Source: Anaeramoeba ignava (lineage: Eukaryota > Metamonada > Anaeramoebidae). From it: a stretch of DNA of 64,000 nt. This document shows, piece after piece, positions 1 to 10,357 of this stretch (positions are counted from its first letter, which is position 1; every line of letters begins with the position of its first letter). Location of the stretch: assembly GCA_028826165.1 (NCBI GenBank), contig JAPDFW010000059.1:1253001-1317000 (forward strand). Direction: 5' to 3'. The notes under the pieces are model-generated. The model searched no databases and was not told the DNA's origin. It was given only the letters and a program-made list of their open reading frames with translations. The position numbers and the translations under genes were made by a program.

Positions 1-1616
1 ATTTTGAAATTGGTTATTTTGATTTTGATTCATTTGATTTTCAAATTGATTATTTGGGTTTTGTTGATTCTGTTGAGATATCAATTTATCAAGTTCTTTT
101 TTATTCTTAATTGTAATATGTTGATATGTGCATTTTTTATGTGTACAACCATCCTTATTAAAATTAATACAAACTTGTCTATTCATTGAAGTCAAGAAAT
201 TCAGATCAATATTTTTCTTTGATTTAAGTAAATTTGGATTTGGATGAGCAAATTTACAATTAGGATCAGTGCATTTTCTGACAGTTTTTTTTTTTGGATT
301 GAATAAATCAGGACAAATTTGGGAATTTTCAAAAGGTATTGGTTTTTGTTGATTAAATAGTTGTTGAATTGGTTTTTGAATTGGTTGTTGAATTGGTTTT
401 TGAATTGGTTTTTGAATTGGTTTGTTGAATTGGTTTGAATTGGTTGTTCTTGTTGTTGTCCTCTTATAAAAGTTGGTTGTTGATGATGTTGAAATCGACA
501 CCTTTTTTTTGGACATTTTCCTGTTTGAATATATACAGGGCAAACTGTATTTTTCATCTTTAATTCACACAGGAAAAATGAGTTTTTCGGTTTATTTCGA
601 TCTCGATATTGTCTTTGAGGATCTGCTATATCCATTATTTTTTGATAAAATTTGTTGATTGGATTGACATCTATTTAGTTAAAAAAATATTAATAAAAAA
701 AAAGGAAAAATATTAATTAAAAAAAAAGGAAAAATAAGAATTAAAAAAAAAAGGAAAAATAAGAATTAAAAAAAAAGGAAAAATATTAATTAAAATTTTT
801 TTTCTTTGTTTTTTTATTTAGTTTTTTACGTTGATAAGGACAATTAATATCGTTGCATTTCCCATGTCGTAATATATTGAAACATAATATCATTTCTGGT
901 GGATGTAAAATTGGATCTTTATGTTTCACGTGATCCCATCCATGACACCATTTATCTTTTAATAAATTTGGGCAAATTGTGCTGTTTTGATAATAATTTT
1001 GAAATGGATTTGGATTTTGAAATTGATTTTGATTTTGAAATTGATTTTGATTTGGATTTTGAAATTGATTTGGGTTTTGATTTGGATTTTGATTTGGATT
1101 TTGAAATTGATTTTGATTTTGAAATTGATTTGGGTTTTGATATGGATTTGGGTTTTGAAATTGATTTGGGTTTTGATTATTTTGATTATTTTGATTTTGA
1201 TTTTGATATGGATTTGGATTTTGAAATTGATTTTGGTTTTGATTATTTTGGTTATTTTGATTTTGATTTTGATATGGATTTGGATTTTGAAATTGAAATT
1301 GATTTTGATTTTGAAATTGATTTGGGTTTTGATTATTTTGGTTATTTTGATTTTGATTTTGATATGGATTTGGATTTTGAAATTGATTTTGATTTTGATT
1401 TTGGTTTTGGTTTTGATTATTTTGGTTATTTTGATTTTGATTTGGGTTTTGATTTTGGTTTTGATTTTGATTTTGATCTGGATTTGGACTTGGATTTTGA
1501 TTTGGGTTTTGATTTAGATTTTGATTTGGGTTTTGATTTTGATTTGGGTTTTGATTTGGATTTTGATTTGGATTTTGAAATGGGCTTGGATATTGAAATG
1601 GAATTTGGTTTTGCAT
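1..1616 (-). CDS. CCCH zinc-finger protein, Q/N-rich (paralogue A), partial
   Basis: Exon 1 is 1616-830 and exon 2 runs from 670 past the left edge; the intron is 671-829 (GTAAAA...AG). The Met at 1616 matches the conserved Met-Gln-Asn start of the three paralogues to the right. Exon 1 carries a long Asn-Pro-Gln-Phe repeat region, then a Cys/His cluster, then a finger whose last histidine is supplied by splicing (C|AT). Exon 2 has a C-x8-C-x4-C-x3-H finger at its start. Further C-x13-C-x4-C-x3-H and C-x7-C-x4-C-x3-H fingers (about 315-120) lie one frame away, so there is one net indel in the Pro-Ile-Gln-Lys repeats near 380-450. CCCH fingers usually bind RNA; the exact role is unknown. Confidence 0.72.
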
Positions 1617-1782
1617 TTTAATTTTGGTATTAAAATTAGTTTTAGAATAAATACAAAAAAAAGGAAAAAAATGAAAAATCAAAAAAAAAGGAAAAAAAAA
1701 ATGAAAAAGGAAAAAAAATGAAAAAGGGAAAAAAAATTTTTTTATATTAAAACCAAAATGAAAATTGGAATTAAAATTAAAA

Positions 1783-3297
1783 TTAATTTTGATTTTGATA
1801 TTGATATGAATTTTGGAATTGATTATAATTTTGAAATGGATTTTGATTTTGATATTGATTTTGATTATTTTGATTATTTTGATTTTGATTATAATTTTGA
1901 TATTGATTTGGATTTGAATTTTGATATTGATTTTGATTGTAATTTTGATTGTAGTTTTGATTGTAATTTTGATTATAATTTTGATTATAATTTTGATTGT
2001 AATATTGAAATTGATTTTGATTATTTTGATTATTTTGATTATTTTGATTTTGATTATAATTTTGATTGTAATATTGATTTTGATTTTGATTTTGATATGG
2101 ATTTGGATTTTGAAATCGAACTTGATTTTGATTATTATTTTGGTTATTTGGATTTGGATTTTGATTTTGATATTGATTTTGAAATTGATTTTGATTTGGA
2201 TTTTGATTTTGATTTGGATTTGGATTTTGATTTTGATTTGGATTTGGGAATTGAAAACGACAATTCATTGGATTTTGATTTTGGTTGTAATTTTGGTTGT
2301 AATTTTGATTTTGATTTTGATTTTGATTGTAATTTTGATTGTAATTTTGAAATTGATTTTGATTTTGATTTTGATTTTGATTTTGATTTTGATATAGATT
2401 TAAATTATCATCTGAACTTTCAGTTTCAGTTTCTGATTCAATTGCCTCTTTAATATGTTGATACTTGCAATATTTATCGCGACAATCTCCGTTATTATAA
2501 TATTTGCAAATGTATCTTTTCATTGAACCTAAAAAATTTGGATCAATATTTGGATTTGATTCAAGTAATTTTGGATTTGGATGAGCAAATGGACAATTAA
2601 TATTAATACATTTTCTGATTTTATTTTTTCTGAAATCAAATAAATCAGGACAAATTTGAGTATATTGAATTGGTATTGCTTTTGGGGATTTTTGTTCTTG
2701 TTTTGGTTGTGGAGGTGGAATGGGTGGAAGTGGTGGATCTTTTCTCACAAAATTTGGGTTTTGATGATGTTGATATGGACAATTTGGATTTGGACAATTT
2801 CCATTTTGAGTATATTGAGGACAAATTGTATTTTGCATTTGTAATTCACATAAATAAAAAGAATTTATTGGTTTATTGTGATCTCGATATTTTTTTTCTG
2901 GATCTGCTTGTTCAATTATTATTTGATGAAATTTATTAATTGGATTAACATCTATTTATTTATTTATTAATTAAAAAAAACACAATAAAAAAAGGAAATT
3001 AAATTAAATTAATTTATTTAAAAGAAAAGAAGAATATAAATTAAATATAAATTAAATAATAAATTTAATTTAAAATTTGTTTTATTTCCCTAATTTCCCA
3101 CTTTTTATTTTTATTTTTATTTTTATTATTTTACGTTGATAAGAACAATTAATATCATTACAACATCCATTTCGAAGTATATTTAAACATAATATTTGAT
3201 TTGGTGGATGTAAAATATTATTTCTTTCTTTAATATGTGAAAATTGATGACACCATTTAAATCTTGTTAAATTAGAACAAATTGAATTATTTTGCAT
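1783..3297 (-). CDS. CCCH zinc-finger protein, Q/N-rich (paralogue B), intact
   Basis: Exon 1 is 3297-3135, the intron is 2952-3134, and exon 2 is 2951-1783, giving about 443 residues. An in-frame Met four codons upstream (3309) is an alternative start, but only the Met-Gln-Asn position is shared by all paralogues. Exon 1 ends in CNDINCSYQ plus the first base of the next codon; exon 2 supplies AT, making the histidine that completes C-x8-C-x4-C-x3-H. Three more fingers follow in exon 2: C-x8-C-x4-C-x3-H, C-x13-C-x4-C-x3-H and C-x7-C-x4-C-x3-H, then an acidic Ser/Glu stretch and about 200 residues of Asn/Gln with Tyr, Phe and Pro. The fingers suggest RNA binding; the prion-like tail suggests condensate formation. 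Both are inference. Confidence 0.78.
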
Positions 3298-3543
3298 TTT
3301 AATTTCCAAAATTAAAAAAGAAAAAAAAGAAAAAAATGAAAAAAAAAGATTTTTATTTATTTAAAAAAAAATTTATTTAAAACAAAAAAAAAGAAAAAGT
3401 GGAATATTTATTTTTTGGAATGAAAAATAAAATTAATTAATTTATTCTCAAATCATTTCAAACAACAAGAAAATTAAAATTGTTTTAAATTTCTAAATAA
3501 TTTTTTCTTTTTTCTTAATTGAAAATTAATTGGAAATTTTGAT

Positions 3544-5889
3544 TTATTTCTTTTGTTTATCTTTTGATTGATGTTTATCTTTTTTATGTTTATCTTTTGA
3601 TTTATGTTTATCTTTTGGATTATGTTTATCTTTTGATTTATGTTTATCTTTTGAATTATGTTTATCTTTTGAATGATGTTTATCTTTTGAATGATGTTTA
3701 TCTTTTGATTTATGTTTATCTTTTGAATGATGTTTATCTTTTGATTTATGTTTATCTTTTGAATTATGTTTATCTTTTGAATGATGTTTATCTTTTGAAT
3801 TATGTTTATCTTTTTTATGTTTATCTTTTGATTTATGTTTATCTTTTGAATGATGTTTATCTTTTGATTTATGTTTATCTTTTGATTTATGTTTATCTTT
3901 TGAATTATGTTTATCTTTTGAATTATGTTTATCTTTTAAATTATGTTTATCTTTTGGATTATGTTTATCTTTTGAATTATGTTTATCTTTTGAATGATGT
4001 TTATCTTTTGATTTATGTTTATCTTTTGAATGATGTTTATCTTTTGATTTATGTTTATCTTTTGAATGATGTTTATCTTTTGAATGATGTTTATCTTTTT
4101 TATGTTTATCTTTTGAATTATGTTTATCTTTTTTATTTTTCTTTTGTGAATGATGTTTATGGTGCTTATGTTGATGATCTTTGTTATTTGCTTTGTAATT
4201 AATGTGTTGATAAGTGCAAAATTGTGTTGGGCAAAATCCTTCTTTTTTAAATTTTTTACAAATTTTTGTTTCCATTGATTTTAAAAAATCATTAGATATT
4301 TGATTTGAAGAAAAATGAGGGTTTGGATGTAAAAATTCACAATTTGGATTAGTACATCCAATTATCTTATCTTCTTTCATTTTAAAATTATCTGGACAAA
4401 TTTGAAATTGATTTTGATTTTGAAATTGATTTGGAAATTGATTTGGATTTGGATTTTGAAATTGATTTGGATTTTGATTTGGAAATTGATTTTGATTTTG
4501 ATTTTCAAATTGATTTGGATTTGGATTTTGAAATTGAAATTGAAATTGATTTTGATTTGGATTTTGATTTTGATTTTGATTTTCAAATTGATTTGGATTT
4601 GGATTTTGAAATTGAAATTGAAATTGATTTTGATTTGGATTTTGATTTGGAAATTGATTTTGAAATTGATTTTGAAATTGATTTGGATTTTGATTTTCAA
4701 ATTGATTTGGATTTGGATTTTGAAATTGATTTGGATTTGGATTTGAATTTTGAAATTGATTTTGATTTTGATTTTGATTTTGATTTTGAAATTGAAATTG
4801 ATTTGGAAATTGATTTTGATTTTGAAATTGATTTTGATTTTGATTTTGATTTTGATTTTGATTTTGAAATTGAAATTGATTTTGAAATTGATTTTGATTT
4901 TGAAATTGATTTTGAAATTGATTTTGATTTAGAAATTGATTTTGATTTGGATTTGAATTTTGAAATTGATTTGGATTTTGATTTTGAAATTGATTTGGAA
5001 ATTGATTTGTTTGATTTATTCCATGATAAATTATAATATGCTGGTAATTGCAATATTTATTTTTACAACCTTCATTATTAAATTTTTGACAAATTTCTCT
5101 TTTCATTTTACTTAAAAATTCTGAATTAATAGTTTTCTTTGATTTAAGTAATTTTGGATTTGGATGAGCAAATGGACAATTAATATTAATACATTTTCCA
5201 ATTTTATTTTTTTTGGAATCAAATAAATAAGGACAAATTTGAGTATATTGAATTGGTATTTTTTGTTTTTCATAATTTGTTCTTGCATTTCCATTTCCTC
5301 TTTTTGATACATAATTTTTCATTGGATCTTTTCTCACAAAATTTGGGTTTTGATGATGTTGATATGGACAATTTAGATTTGGACAATTTCCATTTTGAAT
5401 ATATTGAGGACAAATTGTATTTTGCATTTGTAATTCACATAAATAAAAAGAATTTATTGGTTTATTGTGATCTCGATATTTTTTTTCTGGATCTGCTTGT
5501 TCAATTATTATTTGATGAAATTTATTAATTGGATTAACATCTATTTATTTATTTATTAATTAAAAAAAACACAATAAAAAAAGGAAATTGAATTAAATTA
5601 AATTATTTAAAAGAAAAGAATATAAATTAAATAATAAATTAAATAATAAATTAAATTTAAAATTTGTTTTATTTCCTAATTTCCACTTTTTACTTTTTAT
5701 TTTTATTTTTATTTTTATTATTTTACGTTGATAAGAACAATTAATATCATCACAATATCCATTTCGAAGTATATTTAAACATAATATTTGATTTGGTGGA
5801 TGTAAAGCATTATTTCTTTCTTTAATATGTGAAAATTGATGACACCATTTAAATTTTAATAAATTAGAACAAATTGAATTATTTTGCAT
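3544..5889 (-). CDS. CCCH zinc-finger protein with Q/N-rich middle and Lys-Asp-Lys-His repeat tail (paralogue C)
   Basis: Exon 1 is 5889-5727, the intron is 5541-5726, and exon 2 is 5540-3544, giving about 719 residues in one open frame. The intron again splits the last histidine codon of the exon 1 finger. Exon 2 begins with three fingers as in paralogue B, then an Asn/Gln/Phe/Pro-rich stretch (about 4990-4400). A second, diverged pair of fingers follows (C-x13-C-x4-C-x3-H then C-x8-C-x4-C-x3-H, about 4400-4200), so the two-finger block has been duplicated within the gene. The protein ends in roughly 40 copies of a Ser-Lys-Asp-Lys-His-like pentapeptide. The basic, histidine-rich tail could bind nucleic acid or metal; nothing in the sequence decides this. 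Confidence 0.75.
3547..4145 (-). repeat. coding 15-bp minisatellite encoding (S/x)KDKH pentapeptides
   Basis: On the plus strand the unit reads ATGTTTATCTTTTGA with small changes, repeated for about 600 bp; a few units are 9 bp short. On the coding strand each unit gives Lys-Asp-Lys-His plus one or two of Ser, Asn, Lys or Pro. Most unit lengths are multiples of three, so the frame is kept. It forms the carboxy-terminal tail of CCCH paralogue C and is absent from paralogue B. Confidence 0.85.
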
Positions 5890-6095
5890 TTTAATTTCCA
5901 AAATAAAATAAAAAAAAGAAAAAGAAAAAAATGATTTTTATTTATTTAAAAAAAAATTTATTTAAAATAAAAAAAAAAGAAAAAGTGGAATATTTATTTT
6001 TATTTCTTTCTTTTTATTTCTTTTTATTTCTTTTGGAATGAATAAATAATTTTAGAATAATTTCTTTTTCTTTTTTAAATTTAAAAATAAATACT

Positions 6096-8272
6096 TTATT
6101 TATCATCTGAATCATTTAAATCACTTGAATCATTTATATCATTTATATCACTTAAATCACTTGAATAACTTGAATTTTGTGAATGATGATGATGGTGATG
6201 GTGATGATGATGATTTCTATCTTGTGAATTATTTCTATCTTGTTTATGATGATGATGGTGATGGTGATGATGATGATGATTTCTATCTTGTGAATTATGT
6301 CTATCTTGTGAATGGTGATGGTGGTGATGGTGATGGTGATGGTGGTTGTTTTGTGAATTACTTCGATGTCTTTGTTCTCTTTGAGGATGTTGATATTGTT
6401 GCTGTTGTTGTTGTTGTTGAGGATGATGATGATAATTTGTATTTTGGAATTGATTTGGGAATTTATTTTGATTTTGATTGTAATTTGGTTTTGGATATTG
6501 ATATTGATATTGATTTGGATTTGGATTTGGATTTGGATTTGGGGATTTGGATTTGGATTTGGATTTGGAAATTGAAATTGAAATTGAGAATTCATTGGAT
6601 TTGGATTACGTAATTGATTTTGATTTTGAGATAGAATTGGAAATGGACTTTTTGTTTTATTTGGATTTGGATTATTGAAGAGATTTGGACTTGTTATATT
6701 ATATTCTTTATTTTGTGTAACATTAGTAACATTACGATTTGTTTGATTTATTTCATGATAAATTGTAATATGTTGGTAATTGCAATATTTATTTTTACAA
6801 CCTTCATTATTAAATTTTTGACAAATTTATTTTTGCATTTCACTTAAAAAATCTGGATCAATATTTGGATTTGATTCAAGTAAATTTTGGATTTGGATGA
6901 GCAAATTGACAATTAATATTATTGCATTTTCCAATTTTATTTTTTTTGGAATCAAATAAATCAGGACAAATTTGAGTATATTGAATTGATATTTTTTGTA
7001 AATGAGAATCAACTCTATTTCCTTGATTTTGAATTTGGTTATCATCTAAACTTTCACTTTCACTTTCTGATTGAGTTGATTGTTGTGTAATATGTTGATA
7101 CTTGCAATATTTATTTTTACAACCTCCATTATTATAATATTTGCAAATTTCTCTTTTCATTGAACCTAAAAAATCTGAATTAATATTTGGATTTGATTTA
7201 AGTAATTTTGGATTTGGATGAGCAAATGGACAATTAATATTAATGCATTTTCTGATTTTATTTTTTTGAAATCAAATAAATCAGGACAAATTTGAGTATA
7301 TTGAATTGGTATTTTTTGTAAATGAGAATCAACTCTATTTCCTTGATTTTGAATTTGGTTATCATCTAAACTTTCACTTTCACTTTCTGATTGAGTTGAT
7401 TGTTGTGTAATATGTTGATACTTGCAATATTCATTTTTACAACCTCCATTATTATAATATTTACAAATTTCTCTTTTCATTGAACCTAAAAAATCTGAAT
7501 TAATATTTGGATTTGATTTAAGTAATTTTGGATTTGGATGAGCAAATAGACAATTAATATTATTGCATTTTCTGATTTTATTTTTTCTGAAATCAAATAA
7601 ATAAGGACAAATTTGAGTATATTGAATTGGTATTGCTTTTGGAGAGTTTGGATTTGTTCTTGCATTTCCTTTTCCCTTTTTTGGTACATAATTTTTCATT
7701 GGATCTTTTCTCACAAAATTTGGGTTTTTATGATGTTGATATGGACAATTTGGATTTGGACAATTTGGATTTTGAATATATAGAGGACAAACTGTATTTT
7801 GCATTTGTAATTCACATAAAAAAAAAGAATTTGTTGGTTTATTGCCATATCTATATTTTTTTTCTGGATCTGCTTTTTCAATTATTATTTTATGAAATTT
7901 ATTAATTGGATTAACATCTATTTATTTATTTAATTAATTAAAAAAAACACAATAAAAAAAGGAAATTAAATTAAATTATTTTTTATTTAAAAGAAAAGAA
8001 GAATATAAATTAAATAATAAATTAAATAATAAATTAAATAATAAATTAAATTTGTTTTATTTTCCTAATTTTCCGATTTTTATTTTTATTTTTATTATTA
8101 TTATTTTACGTTGATAAGGACAATTAATATCATTACAACATCCATTTCGAAGTATATTTAAACATAATATTTGATTTGGTGGATGTAAAATATTATTTCT
8201 TTCTTTAACATGTGAAAATTTATGACACCATTTAAATCTTGTTAAATTAGAACAAATTGAATTATCTTGCAT
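6096..8272 (-). pseudogene. decayed CCCH zinc-finger gene with internal duplication and His-rich tail (paralogue D)
   Basis: Exon 1 is 8272-8110, the intron is 7918-8109, and exon 2 runs from 7917 to a stop at 6096-6098. The same split-histidine junction is present. Compared with paralogues B and C there are four lesions: a one-base loss in a T run near 7265, a one-base gain near 6893, a GAA-to-TAA change at about 6829, and a one-base gain in a G run near 6540. Reading through them gives three finger blocks, an Asn/Pro/Gln region, runs of histidine separated by Ser-Gln-Asp-Arg (about 6440-6180), and an acidic Ser-Asp end. Four hits in one gene point to a pseudogene, though sequencing error may explain the homopolymer changes. 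Confidence 0.7.
6990..7630 (-). repeat. near-identical 320/321-bp tandem duplication inside paralogue D
   Basis: The segment around 7001-7320 repeats at 7321-7640 with an offset of exactly 320 bases over most of its length; for example the same text begins at 7001 and 7321. The ancestral unit would be 321 bp (107 codons) because one T is missing near 7265. Each unit encodes one C-x13 finger, one C-x7 finger and a Ser-Glu-rich linker. Near identity implies a recent duplication. Confidence 0.85.
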
Positions 8273-8523
8273 TTTAATTTTCTAAATAAAAATAAAAAAA
8301 AAAACGAAAAATGATTTTTATTTATTTAAAAAAAAATTTATTTAAAATAAAAAAAAAAGAAAAAGTGGATTATTTATTTCTTTTTAAATTGAAAAATAAA
8401 AATAAAAAAGAAAAAAAAATGAAGTTTTATTATGAGTATTATTTTTGAAAGAAGAAAAAAAAAAGGATAAAGTGGAAGAAAGAAAAGGTGAAAAAGAAAA
8501 CGGAAAAAAAAAAGAAAAAAAAT

Positions 8524-9991
8524 TTATTGAGCTTCTTCTTTTCTAAGTCTTGCATTTGGATTAAGAATCTTGATATCAAGTTCATTTGCTCTTTCGATGA
8601 TAGATTTTCTCTTTTTAGCAGAAACATTGTGAGCAATTTGAGCTGCATATTTTCGATTGTGCATTAATAAAAGTTCAAGTTCTTTTTGATTTGAAATCAC
8701 AACTTTATAAAATCCATTTGGTAACATAAATCTTGTTTTCTTGTTACTTCCATATCCAATATTTGGCATTGGTCGATTTCCTTTCCATTTTTTACGTACT
8801 TTATTATCAATTCCTCTTGGTTTTCTCCAATTTGGCTTTTAATTTTAATTTTAATTTTAATTTTAATTTTATTTTATAAATGAATTTTAATTTTATTTTA
8901 TAAATGAATTTGAATTTTAATTTTAATTATTTTAATTTTATAAATTAATTTTATTTTATAATTTTAAATTTTAATTTTAATTTTAATTTTAATTTTAATT
9001 TTAATTTTAATTTTAATATTGATTTTAATTTTAATTTTATAAATGAATTTAAATTTAAATTTTAATTTTAATTTTAAATTTTAATTTTAATTTTAATTTT
9101 AAATTTAAATTTTAATTTTAATTTGAATTTTTAATTTTAATTTTAATTTTAATTTTAATTTTTAATTTTAATTTTAATTTAATTTTATAAATGAATTTTA
9201 ATTTTAATTTTAATTTTAATTTTAATTTAAATTTTAATTTTAATTTTAATTTTAATTTTAATTTTTTTATATTTTAATTTTAATTTTAATTTTAATTTTA
9301 ATTTTAATTTTAATTTTAATTTTAATTTTAATTTTTAATTTTGTTTTAATTTTTAAATGAATTTTAATTTTGATTTTAATTTTATAAATGAATAGAAAAT
9401 TTTAATTTTAAAAATTTTAATTTTAATTTTTTTTAAAATTTTAAAATTTTTAATTTTTAATTTTAAATTTTAATTTTAAAATATAATTTTAATTTTTAAT
9501 TTTTTTTTAATTTTAATTTTAAAATTTTATTTTTAATTTTAATTTAATTTTAAAAAGAAAGGAAAAATAAAAATGAATTTTTAATTTTAATTTTATAAAT
9601 GAATTTAAATTTAAATTTTTAAATAATTTAATTTTAATTTTAATTTTATAAATGAATTTTTAATTTTAATTTTTATTTTTAATTTTAATTTTTAATTTTA
9701 AATTTTAATTTTAAAAATTTTAATTTTAATTTTAATTTTAATTTTAATTTTAATTTAAATTTTAATATTAAATTTTGATTTTAATTTTAATTTTAAATTT
9801 TAATATTAATTTTATAAATGAATTTTAATTTTGATTTTAATTTTAATTTTATAAATGAATTTAAATTTAAATTTTATAAATGAATTTAAATTTAAATTTA
9901 CTTTGACTGAAATGTATTTATCGGATTGGAATCGAATAAATCTAGCTCTTCTTTTCTTTACAACTTTAATGTGTTTTAGTGGTTTAACCAT
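8524..9991 (-). CDS. RPL32: 60S ribosomal protein eL32
   Basis: Exon 1 is 9991-9902 (30 codons), the intron is 8836-9901, and exon 2 is 8835-8524, giving 133 residues, the usual eL32 length. Family hallmarks are FIRFQSDKY in exon 1, then [27 protein letters not shown], the [14 protein letters not shown] block and the NPNARLR end. The donor GTAAAT follows a complete Lys codon and the acceptor AG precedes a complete Pro codon. An ATTTACAG immediately upstream of the start (about 9995-10002) could be the acceptor of a further 5' UTR intron. It is a structural protein of the large ribosomal subunit. It shares a 366-bp divergent upstream region with the phosphodiesterase gene. Confidence 0.93.
8836..9901 (-). 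repeat. eL32 intron filled with a TTTTAA hexamer repeat
   Basis: This 1066-bp intron is almost wholly TTTTAA units on the plus strand, broken by TTTATAAATGAA islands and short T or A runs. No coding sequence is seen in it. Confidence 0.85.
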
Positions 9992-10357
9992 TTTTCTGTA
10001 AATAAAAATGAATAGAAAAAAAAAAGAATAAAAGATGAATAAAAGATAAAAAAGTTGAAAAATGGTTGATAATTTAAATATTTTAAAAGAAGTTTTTGTG
10101 TGTTTTTCTATTTATTTTAAAATATTTTTTTTTTTTATATTTTACTTTATTGATAAAAAAAGAAAGGAAAAAATGAAAAAAAAATAATTAAAAAAAAAAT
10201 TTTTTTTTTGTTTTGAATAATAATAATTAGTAAAAATTAAAAATAAATTAGTAATTTTTCTTTTTTATTATTTTTTTTATTTTATTTTTTTTTCATTTTT
10301 TTTATTTTAAATTTTAATTAAAAAAAATAATAATAATAAAAATAATAAAAATCAATT
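9992..10357. promoter_or_regulatory. divergent promoter region between eL32 and the phosphodiesterase
   Basis: These 366 bp separate two start codons pointing away from each other, so both promoters must lie here. The segment is A+T-rich with long T and A runs. The motif T-run/CATTTTTT occurs on each coding strand: near 10285-10300 for the plus gene and, as AAAAAATGAAAAAA, near 10168-10185 for the minus gene. No TATA box stands out from the background. Confidence 0.5.

Noticed and set aside
899-2453. Long plus-strand open frames rich in Phe-Asp-Phe-Glu and Ile-Leu-Ile-Leu
   Set aside because: They are antisense readings of the Asn/Gln-rich coding repeats of CCCH paralogues A and B and have no domain or start context.
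3564-5036. Plus-strand open frames of Tyr-Val-Tyr-Leu and Asp-Phe-Asp-Leu repeats
   Set aside because: Antisense of the Lys-Asp-Lys-His tail and the Asn/Gln region of CCCH paralogue C.
6827-7160. Alternative gene in the overlapping frames of CCCH paralogue D
   Set aside because: The overlapping peptides are frame-shifted readings of the finger sequence; the true reading alternates frames at identifiable indels.
3082-8272. Short zinc-finger open frames (3082-3309, 5593-5901, 8057-8272) as separate small genes
   Set aside because: Each is the first exon of the next CCCH gene; splicing at the shared GTAAAA donor completes the last histidine and continues the frame.
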